From assembly GCA_023151115.1 (NCBI GenBank), contig JAKLJP010000038.1:11395-75394 (forward strand): 64,000 bases of DNA. Reading direction: 5' to 3'. The position numbers were made by a program, and so were the translations under genes. Positions 7,997-15,789 of the stretch are shown here, in pieces (the stretch's first letter is position 1; each line of letters begins with the position of its first letter). The notes beneath the pieces are model-generated. The model searched no databases and was not told where the DNA came from. It saw only the letters and a program-made list of their open reading frames with translations. Origin of the DNA: Anaerolineae bacterium (lineage in GTDB: Bacteria; Chloroflexota; Anaerolineae; 4572-78; J111).

Positions 7997-8953
7997 ATGT
8001 CCACATTTGCCGTTGGCATTGATATTGGCGGCACCAAAATTGCCGCCGGGATTATAGACGAGTCAGCCAATATTATTGCTCGTCACGTTTCCAAAACCCA
8101 CGCCGGACGCCCCCCGGCTGAAGTGATTGCTGCCAGCGTTGAAGCCTTTTATACGGTGATGGCTCAAACTGGCTTGCAGCCCGGTGAGGTATCGGGCCTG
8201 GGCGTCGGTTTTGGCGGGCACGTACATGGCGCAGCCGGCCTGATTTTGACCAGCAGCAACCTTCCGGCTTGGGATAATTACCCTCTGCGTGACCACTTGC
8301 AGGAACAGCTTGGGGTTCGGGTTATTCTGGAAAACGACTCCAACTGCGCCGCCTGGGGCGAATATCGTTTCGGCGCAGGCCAGGGGTCGGATAACATGGC
8401 CTATGTCACCTTTAGCACCGGCTATGGCCTGGGAGTAGTCATTGGCGGCAAACTCTACCGGGGCGCAACCGGCACGGCGGGCGAACTGGCTCATACCGTC
8501 GTTCACCTCGACGGCCCTTATTGTACCTGCGGCAAACGCGGCTGCCTGATGGCTTACGCCTCCGGCCTGGGGATTTCGCGCATGGTCCGCGAGCGGCTGG
8601 AAGTCGGCGAGGAAACCCTTTTGCGCCAGCTCTGCGGCCCGCACCCGGAACGGGTGGCCGGCGAAACCGTCGCCGCAGCCGCCCAGCAGGGCGACCGGGT
8701 GGCGCGGGGAGTGCTGGCCCTAGCCGGTCGCTACTTTGGGGTGGGCCTGTCGTCGGTGGTGCAGATGTTCAACCCCGACCGAATTGTGATTGGCGGCGGG
8801 CTGGCCCACATCGAGGAATGGCTGATGAAACCCTGTTTTGCCGCGCTCTACGAAAATATTCATCCCGTGCTGGCTAATTCGGCCCAACTCGTTTACTCCA
8901 CCCTCTGGGAAGACGCCGGGCTGATCGGCGCGGCCTCGCTGGTTTGGGAATGA
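7997..8953 (+). CDS. ROK family sugar kinase
   Basis: A 318-residue ROK protein (ATP-dependent sugar kinase family that includes AlsK, NagK and glucokinase). It shows the phosphate-1 motif GIDIGGTKIAAG at residues 7-18, the catalytic stretch ENDSNCAAWGE (Asp near residue 114), a glycine-rich FSTGYGLGVV loop, and the ROK zinc motif CTCGKRGC with an upstream His. No DNA-binding domain is present, so it is an enzyme rather than an NagC-type repressor. A GGAG lies ten bases upstream of the ATG. In the allose pathway AlsK phosphorylates the hexose; the same job is likely here, though the substrate is not shown by sequence. Confidence 0.9.
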   Translation: MSTFAVGIDIGGTKIAAGIIDESANIIARHVSKTHAGRPPAEVIAASVEAFYTVMAQTGLQPGEVSGLGVGFGGHVHGAAGLILTSSNLPAWDNYPLRDHLQEQLGVRVILENDSNCAAWGEYRFGAGQGSDNMAYVTFSTGYGLGVVIGGKLYRGATGTAGELAHTVVHLDGPYCTCGKRGCLMAYASGLGISRMVRERLEVGEETLLRQLCGPHPERVAGETVAAAAQQGDRVARGVLALAGRYFGVGLSSVVQMFNPDRIVIGGGLAHIEEWLMKPCFAALYENIHPVLANSAQLVYSTLWEDAGLIGAASLVWE

Positions 8954-8965
8954 CCATCTTTTAAG

Positions 8966-9084
8966 GTGTATTCACGGACCTGACGGCACGCCACCAATAA
9001 TGAAAATGAAGTGTAATGAAAATGGAGTGCAAGGCTTGCCTTGCTGACAACAAACCAAGGTTTGCACTCCTATTTACGAAGGAG
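8966..9084 (+). repeat. Dispersed GGAGTGCAAGG palindromic repeat, copy 2 (supplies an RBS)
   Basis: Same element as at 5286-5402. It ends TATTTACGAAGGAG, and that GGAG (9081-9084) is the only Shine-Dalgarno for the epimerase gene at 9092. The repeat therefore appears to provide the ribosome-binding site of a functional gene. Confidence 0.75.
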
Positions 9085-9091
9085 AATTTAC

Positions 9092-9940
9092 ATGGCCAAA
9101 TTTGGCTCCCACTCATTTCTGTGGATTGACGAATGGAACACCGAAAAAGGCAACTACGCCATTGCCGCCACCGGCCAGGCCGGGTTTGACTTGATTGAAA
9201 TCCCCCTGCTCAAGCCGCAGGAATTTGACGCGACCTCGCACAAAAAGGCGCTGGCGGAGGCGGGGATTATCGGCACTACCTCGCTGGCGCTGCCGCTGGA
9301 AATACATCTGCCGTTTCAACCGGAAAAGGCCAAGCAATTTCTTTTGAGCGCCCTGGAGAAGGTGGATGCGTTAGGCAGCGGCATGTTTTTGGGCGGCTGT
9401 ATTGCTTATTCGCTGGGGGCGTTTACCAATGAGCCGCCTAAAGAGTCCGAAAGGCAGGCCGTTGTTGACGTGATTGGCGAGGTGGCTTTGGATGCTAAAA
9501 AACGCGGCATCACCCTGGGCTTTGAAGCGGTCAACCGCTACGAGTCCTACCTTTACAACACCCTGGCCGACAGCCGGGCGACCATCAAAGCTATTGGCGC
9601 GGATAACATCGTCCTGCACCCCGACACCTATCACATGAACATCGAGGAAGAAGGGTTTTACCGGCCTCTGGTCGAGTGCGCCGACGTGCTGGGCTATATC
9701 CACATCAGCGAGAGCCACCGCGGGCTGGTCGGCAGTGGGACCATCAATTGGGATGAGGTCTTTCGCGGTTTGGCCGACGCCAAATACACCGGCCCACTGG
9801 TGCTGGAGTCGTTTGTGGCCATCAACCCCGATTTGATGGCAGCCACCAAGCTGTGGCGGCCGCCGACGCAAAGCTCGGCAGAACTGGCCGGTAAGGGTCT
9901 CGATTTTATGCGCGAGTACGCCCAAAAGTATGGGTTATAA
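9092..9940 (+). CDS. Sugar phosphate isomerase/epimerase, D-tagatose/D-psicose 3-epimerase-like
   Basis: A TIM-barrel AP_endonuc_2 family protein of 282 residues. It resembles ketose 3-epimerases (DTE/DPE), which interconvert ketohexoses at C3 using a divalent metal held by Glu-Asp-His-Glu. All four ligands have candidates in the right order: Glu in GFEAVNRYE, Asp in HPDTYHMNIEE (a hallmark of this family), His in IHISESHRG and Glu in LVLESF. Start ATG 9092 is set by the GGAG at 9081-9084. It is the last gene of the operon before the terminator at 9980-10039. With an AlsB-like binding protein and a ROK kinase it suggests conversion of allulose, allose or tagatose-type sugars; other isomerase or epimerase activities remain possible. 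Confidence 0.87.
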   Translation: MAKFGSHSFLWIDEWNTEKGNYAIAATGQAGFDLIEIPLLKPQEFDATSHKKALAEAGIIGTTSLALPLEIHLPFQPEKAKQFLLSALEKVDALGSGMFLGGCIAYSLGAFTNEPPKESERQAVVDVIGEVALDAKKRGITLGFEAVNRYESYLYNTLADSRATIKAIGADNIVLHPDTYHMNIEEEGFYRPLVECADVLGYIHISESHRGLVGSGTINWDEVFRGLADAKYTGPLVLESFVAINPDLMAATKLWRPPTQSSAELAGKGLDFMREYAQKYGL

Positions 9941-9979
9941 ATAAAAACGTCTCGGCGCAAAGTATTACATGGGCAAATT

Positions 9980-10039
9980 AGAGCAGAATTTACAGAATTG
10001 GCGAATTTTTTCTCACAGTCTGATAATTCTGCTCTTTTT
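9980..10039 (+). terminator. Terminator between the convergent sugar operons
   Basis: Perfect 11-bp arms (AGAGCAGAATT at 9980-9990; AATTCTGCTCT at 10025-10035) around an AT-rich loop, followed by TTTT. It ends the plus-strand operon four bases before the stop of the opposing ROK gene. Confidence 0.65.
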
Positions 10040-10042
10040 GGC

Positions 10043-11023
10043 TCAACAATTCTCCAGCAGACGGAAGGCCGCCAATCCTGCCCCAATCACCCCGGCTTGA
10101 TGGCCCAGCCGCGCCGTCGAAACCTGGATATTTTGGGTGTAATTGGGGATGCCAAAGTGAGTCATAGCTGCAACGGCAGCTTGCTGCCAGACCTCGCCGG
10201 CCTGAGAGACGCCACCCCCCAGAATGATCTGCTCCGGTTGGTAGATAGCAGCCCAACTGGCCATGCCCAGGCCCAGCCAGCGTCCGGCCTCTTCAATAAC
10301 TGTCTTGGCCACAAGGTCTCCTTGCGCCATCGCGGCGGCAACATCGGCGCTGGTGATGATTCCCCGTACTTGCGCCATCTGGCTCAATAGGGTTGACCGG
10401 CCTTCGGCGGCGACTTGCTGCCCTTCCCGCGCGATAGCCCGGCCGGAGGCGACCGTTTCCAGGCAGCCGCAGCAGCCGAGCGGGCAGCGTCGACCATTAT
10501 GAGCTGCCACAATAATATGCCCCGCCTCCCCGGTGACGCCGTGCGCTACCCGCACCACAGCGCCTTGATTGAGCAGCACCACCCCAATCCCAGAACCAAC
10601 CGTGACAAACAACGTTCTCCCCATCTGAGCCGACAGGCTGACTTCGGCCAAAGCTGCCAGACAGGCGTCATTATCCAGGACGGCGGGCAAGTTCACCTGC
10701 TCGATCAACCACGCTCGCAGTGGAAAGCCGTTGAGCGCAGCAACGTTGTTCAGCAGAATGGTCGAGCCGGCGGCATCGAGATTGCCCGAAACGCCACAGC
10801 CCACTGCCGCCAGCGCGATTTGCTTGGCTGCGGCCACATCTTGAAGCCGGTCGAGGGAATGCCGAAGTGTATCGAGGACAGTGGCCGTATTGTCAGCAGC
10901 AGTGAAAGGCATCTGCTCAAAGGCCAACACTTCGCCGCTGTCGGCTACCAGGCCAATCTTGGCGCTGCTGCCGCCCAGGTCGAGGCCCACGGCCGCGTGC
11001 CGGGGCGGGTCGGAAAGAGGCAT
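10043..11023 (-). CDS. ROK family sugar kinase (second copy)
   Basis: A 326-residue ROK protein, clearly diverged from the one at 7997. It has the phosphate motif GLDLGGSSAKIGL, the catalytic stretch VLDNDACLAALAE, a VGSGIGVVLL loop, the EAGH histidine and a zinc-type cluster CPLGCCGCLE. It starts three bases after the stop of the SIS gene, so the two are almost certainly translated from one message. ROK kinase plus SIS domain is a common pairing for amino sugars or glycated compounds (N-acetylglucosamine/N-acetylmannosamine kinases, fructosamine kinases). Substrate unknown. Confidence 0.88.
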   Translation of the reverse strand: MPLSDPPRHAAVGLDLGGSSAKIGLVADSGEVLAFEQMPFTAADNTATVLDTLRHSLDRLQDVAAAKQIALAAVGCGVSGNLDAAGSTILLNNVAALNGFPLRAWLIEQVNLPAVLDNDACLAALAEVSLSAQMGRTLFVTVGSGIGVVLLNQGAVVRVAHGVTGEAGHIIVAAHNGRRCPLGCCGCLETVASGRAIAREGQQVAAEGRSTLLSQMAQVRGIITSADVAAAMAQGDLVAKTVIEEAGRWLGLGMASWAAIYQPEQIILGGGVSQAGEVWQQAAVAAMTHFGIPNYTQNIQVSTARLGHQAGVIGAGLAAFRLLENC

Positions 11024-11026
11024 AGA

Positions 11027-12052
11027 TTACTCAACCGTGGTTATTTTTGAGCCAACATAAAATTTACCGGGTTCGAGCTGTTTGCGCCAGGCCAGGCCCA
11101 GACTGAGCAACTGCATGGGCAAAATTTCCAGGATGGGCAGAGCCACAGCGGGGACAGCCGGCAAACGCAGGCTCTCGTGCGGGCTGGTCACGCCGACGAG
11201 AAAGGCACGCCCGCCCGTCCCACTGAAATCCTCAACCAAGCGGCGATTTAGAACGGCGGTTTCGCCTTGGCCTTCATAAACCAATACCTGAATCGGCGTG
11301 ATGGCCAGTTCCAGCGGGCCATGGCGCACCTGGGGCGCGCTCAAACCCTGGGCGTGGATTTTGGCCGCTTCCTTTAAAATCAAGGCGCTGTAATGCACCG
11401 CCGCCAGCGAGGAACCCCGGCCACAAAGAATGACATCATCGCCGGGCAAGAGCTGGCTCAGTTGGTTGGCTCGCTCCTCCCATTCGGCCAGGTAAGTGTT
11501 CATTACCTCGACTACCCTATGAAGCTGCTCCCACCCGAACGAATCACCAGATTGAGGAGCCAGAGCGTCGCTAATCATCGCCAGGGCAGCCAGGGCTGCC
11601 ACATAGGTTTTGCAAGAGACATTACTCTCTACGCCTGCCGCCGTAACCACAGCTACCGCCGCCGAGTGAGCCAGTGGGCTGCCGGCGCTGTTGGTAACGG
11701 CCAGAACCGTCGCCTCCGGCTGCTGCTCGATCAGGCGCACAATTTCGGCACTGCGCCCCGACTGTGAGACGATCACTGAAAGGGTATCGGCGGTAACGAG
11801 CCGGGCGGCGGCGTACAGCAGTTCGCTGGTTTCGATGAGGTGGGGGGCATAGCCGGCCTGGATTAGGCGGTACCACAGCGGGTAAAGTGCTGCCAGCGAG
11901 CCGCCCATGCCGGTCAGCACAATCCGGCTGAACTTCCCTGCCTCCAACCGGGCGGCTAAAGCACGTACCTCAGCCGCCGCCGGGGGAAGCTGCTGCAAGG
12001 TAGCAGCAAGCGCCTGCGGCTGCGCCAGAATATCTTGGATGTAGGGGTTCAT
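11027..12052 (-). CDS. SIS domain protein (GlmS-isomerase-like / sugar deglycase)
   Basis: A 341-residue protein made of two SIS (sugar isomerase) folds and lacking the GlmS glutaminase domain, as in AgaS and FrlB-type deglycases that act on aminated sugar phosphates. SIS 1 carries GMGGSLAAL and the phosphate loop VSQSGRSAE (about residues 48-110); SIS 2 carries CGRGSSLAAVHY (about residue 200) and a C-terminal EPGKFYVGSKITTVE helix. The ATG at 12052 is chosen because GGAG lies six bases upstream; a longer frame reaches 12082 without an RBS. It is the middle gene of a three-gene minus-strand operon with a PPOX protein and a ROK kinase. Confidence 0.87.
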   Translation of the reverse strand: MNPYIQDILAQPQALAATLQQLPPAAAEVRALAARLEAGKFSRIVLTGMGGSLAALYPLWYRLIQAGYAPHLIETSELLYAAARLVTADTLSVIVSQSGRSAEIVRLIEQQPEATVLAVTNSAGSPLAHSAAVAVVTAAGVESNVSCKTYVAALAALAMISDALAPQSGDSFGWEQLHRVVEVMNTYLAEWEERANQLSQLLPGDDVILCGRGSSLAAVHYSALILKEAAKIHAQGLSAPQVRHGPLELAITPIQVLVYEGQGETAVLNRRLVEDFSGTGGRAFLVGVTSPHESLRLPAVPAVALPILEILPMQLLSLGLAWRKQLEPGKFYVGSKITTVE

Positions 12053-12087
12053 GAGCATCTCCGAAAGACCTGGAAGGTCCACAAAAT

Positions 12088-12639
12088 TTAATCTTCAAAC
12101 AGCCTGGTCGGCAGGCCGTCAATACTTTTTTGGTTGTGCTCGCGCTGATACTTGACCAGGCCGGCCTCACCCTTCTGCTTGGCCCACTCGGCCATGTTGT
12201 TGCGCCGGCTCTTAAACTCATATCTGGGCACACCAAAGCCGCATGAGGTTTGAACCGAATCAATATTGAGGAGGATGATCTGGCGCGCATTCACTTGAGG
12301 TTCAAACAGGCTGTACAGGTCGGCCCAGCCAATATCTCTGGGGTGAATAACCCGGCCGTGACCGTACAAGCGCAGGATCAGAGGTTTTTCGCCAAAGCTG
12401 CAAAACATGAGGGTCATGCGCCCGTTCTCGGTCAGGTGGGCGGCGGTCTCATTGCCACTGCCAATCAAGTCGAGATAAATCACGGTTTTGTTATCAAGGC
12501 AGCGAAATGTATCCATCCCTTTGGGTGAGAGATTGATGCGGCCCTCAGCGGGGGCGGTCGAGACAAAAAAGAGGTGCTGCTCCTTAATAAAGGTTTGCAA
12601 CGTGTCGGTTAATTCGGAGTAGAATTTAGCCATGCTCAT
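12088..12639 (-). CDS. Pyridoxamine 5'-phosphate oxidase family protein
   Basis: A 183-residue split-barrel flavin-binding protein of the PPOX-like family, recognisable from the FFVSTAP..GRINLSPKGMDTF N-terminal strand pattern and the GNETAAHL/GRMTLMFCSF segments. Members bind FMN or F420 and catalyse varied redox reactions; this one is not the biosynthetic PdxH. Start ATG at 12639 follows AGAAGGAAAGG; the frame extends to 12708 but without a better site. It is the first gene of the SIS/ROK operon, 35 bp ahead of the SIS gene, which may be incidental. Confidence 0.85.
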   Translation of the reverse strand: MSMAKFYSELTDTLQTFIKEQHLFFVSTAPAEGRINLSPKGMDTFRCLDNKTVIYLDLIGSGNETAAHLTENGRMTLMFCSFGEKPLILRLYGHGRVIHPRDIGWADLYSLFEPQVNARQIILLNIDSVQTSCGFGVPRYEFKSRRNNMAEWAKQKGEAGLVKYQREHNQKSIDGLPTRLFED

Positions 12640-12778
12640 CAGCCTTTCCTTCTGGCAAAAGTTACCGGAGTTGAGGCCAACTATAGCACAGTTATCCACC
12701 CCTGACAACCGATCACAATGACAAATGGTTCTATACTGAAATCAGAATGAAACCAGCACTTTTGGATAAAATGGTCAA

Positions 12779-12824
12779 CTGTAGCATAACCCCTTGTGGA
12801 CAGGCACAAGGCCCTATGCTACAG
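12779..12824. repeat. CTGTAGCATA palindrome with CTTGTG/CACAAG core
   Basis: Hairpin with outer arms CTGTAGCATA and TATGCTACAG and an inner stem CCTTGTG / CACAAGG around GACAGG. A relative at 51858-51899 keeps the inner core but swaps the outer arms for GTAGTTTAG/CTAAACTAC with base pairing preserved. Confidence 0.65.
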
Positions 12825-12935
12825 CAACGATAGCTGTCAATAGTTATGTTCTTATTCTGTTTTTGGTACAGCTTCAAAAGGGTGAGCCGAAAAAGTTTCC
12901 TCCCTTGTGAATTTTATAATTTTTATAAAAATTAC

Positions 12936-12964
12936 TTTACAAATTACCGCTTCAATGCTATAGT
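12936..12964 (+). promoter_or_regulatory. Promoter for the metal-dependent regulator
   Basis: -35 TTTACA (12936-12941), 17-base spacer, -10 TATAGT (12959-12964). It predicts a start near 12971 and therefore an unusually long 5' leader of about 220 nt. Confidence 0.5.
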
Positions 12965-12970
12965 TAGCTC

Positions 12971-13190
12971 ATACCGGCTGGAGGATAATTCCTCTTTAGC
13001 GGGTAATCAATAACCTCCGGTCAGGCAAAAATTTACCAGGATTGGTAGATTCAATTTTCGGGGAGTGAGGCACACCCACGTGCCGAACGGAGCTGCACGT
13101 GGGCGTGCTGGCTCCCCAAAGTTGGCTCCACTGAGGATACTTGTTTTATTACCCAGGTTGGAAATCTCTGGATGTTAGAGGCGTAAACTA
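12971..13190 (+). promoter_or_regulatory. Long structured 5' leader of the DtxR-family gene (class unknown)
   Basis: The stretch between the predicted start site and the coding region holds a strong nested hairpin at 13061-13119: GGGGAG with CTCCCC at the base and CCCACGTGC with GCACGTGGG above. Upstream of it are paired-looking segments (CCGGCTGGAGG.. and ..CCTCCGGTC). No known riboswitch consensus that I can recall (yybP-ykoY, M-box, NiCo) fits. It may be a metal-responsive RNA or simply another palindromic repeat. Confidence 0.35.
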
Positions 13191-13193
13191 TTA

Positions 13194-13943
13194 ATGGAAA
13201 TCGTAGATAACTTGCCCATCCCCGATGAGGAAATTAGCGCAACCATGCGCGACTACTTATCCGAAATTTATCGCCTCGGGCAAGGGGGAGTTTGGGTGAG
13301 CACCACTGCTCTGGCCGAACGGTTGAACGTTTCCGGTCCGGCGGCGGTACGTATGGTCCGCCGCCTGCATCAGGGCGGCCTGCTAGACCATTTACCCTAT
13401 CGAGGGGTGCGGCTGACCCCTTCTGGCAACAAAGCGGCCCTGCTGGGCATTCGGCGACACCGGCTGGTAGAGCGGTTTTTGGTGGATGTGCTGAAGTTTG
13501 GCTGGCACGAGGTTCATGACGAGGCCGACGAGCTGCAAAAGGGGATTACCCAGGTGTTGGAAGACCGCATTGACGAGCTGATGGGCCACCCGGCTACCTG
13601 TCCGCACGGCGACCCTATCCCCACCCGCGAGGGGGTCATGCCCGACCTCAACGACAAACCCCTGACTGTAGTGCCGCCGGGGGCCAAGGGGCAGATCAGC
13701 CGGGTCAAAACCCGTGAACCGGATAAACTCCATTACCTGGCCGAAATTGGCCTGGTTCCCGGCGCGGCTTTTGAACTGATCAACCGCTCCCCCTTCAATG
13801 GCCCGTTGCGGCTTAAAATCGGCGCAACTGGCCGGGAGCAGGTAATCGGCATGGAATTGGCCGCCGCCCTGTGGGTGACAAGCGAACTGCCGCCCCGCTC
13901 TCGCCCGGATACTCCGCCGGCACCTTCACCCCGGACGCGATAA
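13194..13943 (+). CDS. DtxR/MntR-family metal-dependent repressor with FeoA domain
   Basis: A 249-residue regulator with three parts: winged helix (residues 14-80, VSTTALAERLNVSGPAAVRMV), dimerisation/metal domain (85-150) and C-terminal SH3-like FeoA domain (155-230). His89, Glu93 and His108 reproduce the spacing of DtxR His79/Glu83/His98. Asp20 sits where DtxR has Met10 and MntR has Asp8, which points to Mn2+ or a mixed metal response rather than strict Fe2+ (inference). The CPHGDPIP motif is typical of the family. A proline-rich tail follows. A ferritin gene lies convergently downstream, suggesting a role in iron or manganese homeostasis. The ATG at 13194 has only a distant GAGG. Confidence 0.92.
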   Translation: MEIVDNLPIPDEEISATMRDYLSEIYRLGQGGVWVSTTALAERLNVSGPAAVRMVRRLHQGGLLDHLPYRGVRLTPSGNKAALLGIRRHRLVERFLVDVLKFGWHEVHDEADELQKGITQVLEDRIDELMGHPATCPHGDPIPTREGVMPDLNDKPLTVVPPGAKGQISRVKTREPDKLHYLAEIGLVPGAAFELINRSPFNGPLRLKIGATGREQVIGMELAAALWVTSELPPRSRPDTPPAPSPRTR

Positions 13944-13976
13944 GTTAAAAAGAGCAGGAGGAGCAAAGCCACCTTG

Positions 13977-14085
13977 CTCCTCCTTCGTAAATAGACTGCT
14001 GGAGTGCAAAGCTTGCTTTGCCAAGTCGCAAGGCAAGCCTCGCACTCCATTTTCATTCTTGGTGGTATGCTGCCAGGCTCGTGAT
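13977..14085 (-). repeat. Dispersed GGAGTGCAAGG palindromic repeat, copy 3 (inverted)
   Basis: Reverse-oriented copy of the element at 5286-5402, with the whole consensus present, including the terminal TATTTACGAAGGAGG (minus strand). Next to it a GAGGAGCAA/TTGCTCCTC hairpin (13957-13985) could terminate the regulator transcript. Confidence 0.75.
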
Positions 14086-14090
14086 GGTTC

Positions 14091-14335
14091 CTCTGAAAAT
14101 AATCCACAGATTACACAGATTTCGGCGTTGTTCGAGTTAGATTGACACTTCTGGAAATTCAAATCGGAAATTCACCACAAAGACGCAGAGACACAAAGGA
14201 AAATAATTAAAAAACTCTGTGCCTCTGTGGTAAAAAAGTGTCAATCTAATTTTACAGGTTTTTGAACCACGCCCAGATTTCGCAGATAGATTTAAAAATC
14301 TGTGTAATCTGCGAAATCTGCGGATTTTCATTTTT
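14091..14335. repeat. ATCCACAGATTACACAGAT-type composite palindromes
   Basis: Two nested hairpins: an outer pair of CAGATT..CGCAGATT units and an inner pair of ACCACAAAGACGCAGAG / CTCTGTGCCTCTGTGGT arms (14173-14232). The first 34 bases (14091-14124) are identical to 46461-46494, upstream of gltB. It fills the gap between the convergent regulator and ferritin genes. Confidence 0.65.
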
Positions 14336-14345
14336 AGTGGCGTAC

Positions 14346-14864
14346 TCACGCCTCAGCTTCACCGCCCTCGGCATCGGCGCGGGGGTTGCGGGCCAGAAAA
14401 TCCTCAACCAGCAGCAGGTTGGCTTCGCCGGCCCGTTTGACTACATTCAACAAGTCGGTCATTGAAGAGACTTCTTCTAACTGTTCGGCTACAAACCACT
14501 GCAAGAATTGGCGGGTCAAGTGATCATTTTCCTTGACTGCTAAATCCACCAGCTTATTAATTTGGTCCGTGACCTTCAACTCCTGGTTTAGCGCCAGCTC
14601 GACCGCTTCGGCAGCGGTTTCAAAGTGATTCTTCACCTCTTTGGTAGCCGGCACCAGCGCCTTCGCGCCGGCATCGTTGAGGTAGTGCAGCAGTTTCATG
14701 GCATGCCCGTGTTCCTCCATCCCCTGGGCATAGAAAAACTTGGATAGTTCGGGCAAAGTTTCGCTGTCAAAATGCAGGGCAATGGCAATGTACTGCAATG
14801 AAGCGGTAAACTCTTCGACCACTTGCTTGTTAATGGCATCAACTACATTTTGCTTTAGTAACAT
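14346..14864 (-). CDS. Ferritin
   Basis: A 172-residue four-helix-bundle iron-storage protein (non-haem ferritin) that would oxidise Fe2+ and store it as a mineral core. Ferroxidase residues are in place: Glu18 (VVEEFTAS), Glu/His in YAQGMEEHGHAMKLL (EExxH), and a Glu near residue 94 in the third helix with Gln in VAEQLEE. The C-terminus ends in an acidic tail (DAEGGEAEA). Start ATG 14864 is preceded by AAGGAG six bases upstream; an upstream extension is rejected because it reads through a repeat. A promoter sits at 14940-14967. The metal regulator across the gap is the obvious candidate controller. Confidence 0.95.
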   Translation of the reverse strand: MLLKQNVVDAINKQVVEEFTASLQYIAIALHFDSETLPELSKFFYAQGMEEHGHAMKLLHYLNDAGAKALVPATKEVKNHFETAAEAVELALNQELKVTDQINKLVDLAVKENDHLTRQFLQWFVAEQLEEVSSMTDLLNVVKRAGEANLLLVEDFLARNPRADAEGGEAEA

Positions 14865-14883
14865 CGCTCGCTCCTTATAAAGA

Positions 14884-14942
14884 TAGAGATTGGAGATGAG
14901 AGATTGGGGATTAAATCTAATCTCCAATCTCTCATCTCCATT
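14884..14942. repeat. GAGATTGGAGAT 7-mer palindrome
   Basis: Arms AGAGATTGGAGATGAGAG and CTAATCTCCAATCTCTCATCT pair around GGATTAAAT. It lies in the ferritin leader between promoter and RBS. Confidence 0.6.
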
Positions 14943-14967
14943 ATAATACAGAGCCGGCCTCCTTCAA
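14940..14967 (-). promoter_or_regulatory. Promoter for ferritin
   Basis: Minus strand -35 TTGAAG (14962-14967), 16-base spacer, -10 TATAAT (14940-14945). Transcription would begin at the edge of the 14884-14942 hairpin. Confidence 0.55.
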
Positions 14968-15037
14968 AACGGTCCGGCTTTACGTCATCGAGTTTTTAGG
15001 GTAAAATGGAGCTGGATAGGATGAAGGGAGGACCCAT

Positions 15038-15691
15038 TTGACCCGCTCACAGGCGCTAATTCTCGGCATATTGGCCGGATTTGTGGTTCTTGTCTTTGGA
15101 GCCATGATTGTGGTGCTGCTGATTGACCCATTCACCCTGGCCGTTCCCCCCACACCCACGCCGCTCCCCCCGCCTCCACCGCCTACCCCAACGCCCACCT
15201 TTCCCAATTTTATGCCCACCGCCGGACCTACGGCCACGCCGGCTCCGCCCACGCCAACCAATACTCGCCTGCCGACCATGACCCCCCAACCCACCCGCGA
15301 ACCAACCGCGACCGTTCTTTTCAGCTTTCCAACCCGCCGCCCGACCGCTACCCCTACAGTTGTGACAGCCACCCCCATCCCGGCCACCGACACCCCTATC
15401 CCCCCCAGTCCCACCTACCCGCCTCGCCGCTACAAAGTGTCGTTTGAAGCCGACCAGACAACCCTGACCGAAGGGGAATGTACCGATTTAAAATGGGAAG
15501 TGGTGGGGGCTATCGCCGTGACTCTGGATGGCCGGAGCGTGGAACCGGCAGGCGAAAAAGAGGTTTGCCCGGACCAGGATACCGAATATAAATTAACCGT
15601 ACAGTTTCCCGATCAGGCCCGCCTTGAAAACGAAACCGTCAAGATCAATGTTGAACCAAACGATAATACGTCCAACGACAATGGGGAATAA
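15038..15691 (+). CDS. Membrane-anchored Pro/Thr-rich protein with C-terminal beta domain
   Basis: A 217-residue protein with a single N-terminal membrane helix (about residues 7-30), a 100-residue extracellular Pro/Thr linker full of PTPT and PPTPT repeats, and a C-terminal beta-sandwich-like domain (about 135-205) with two cysteines (GECTD and KEVCPD) that could form a disulphide. Such architecture is common in Chloroflexota surface proteins, where the linker crosses the cell envelope. The start is TTG at 15038, supported by AGGGAGG six bases upstream. No enzymatic motif is visible and the function is unknown. Confidence 0.75.
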   Translation: MTRSQALILGILAGFVVLVFGAMIVVLLIDPFTLAVPPTPTPLPPPPPPTPTPTFPNFMPTAGPTATPAPPTPTNTRLPTMTPQPTREPTATVLFSFPTRRPTATPTVVTATPIPATDTPIPPSPTYPPRRYKVSFEADQTTLTEGECTDLKWEVVGAIAVTLDGRSVEPAGEKEVCPDQDTEYKLTVQFPDQARLENETVKINVEPNDNTSNDNGE

Positions 15692-15704
15692 GGGAGATGT
15701 ACGC

Positions 15705-15733
15705 TTGACATACTCTTATAGTTGTGATAGTCT
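15705..15733 (+). promoter_or_regulatory. Promoter for the single-domain response regulator
   Basis: -35 TTGACA (15705-15710), 17-base spacer, -10 TAGTCT (15728-15733), about 57 bp upstream of the GTG start. Confidence 0.45.
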
Positions 15734-15789
15734 TTCCTGAGAAGTTCATTTTTTCTCATAAAATCTAACCTTTTTAGTGGAGCAGATGC

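Noticed and set aside
13061..13119. yybP-ykoY manganese riboswitch before the metal regulator
   Set aside because: GGGGAGTG at the base is suggestive, but the conserved loop sequences and three-way junction of that class are not found.
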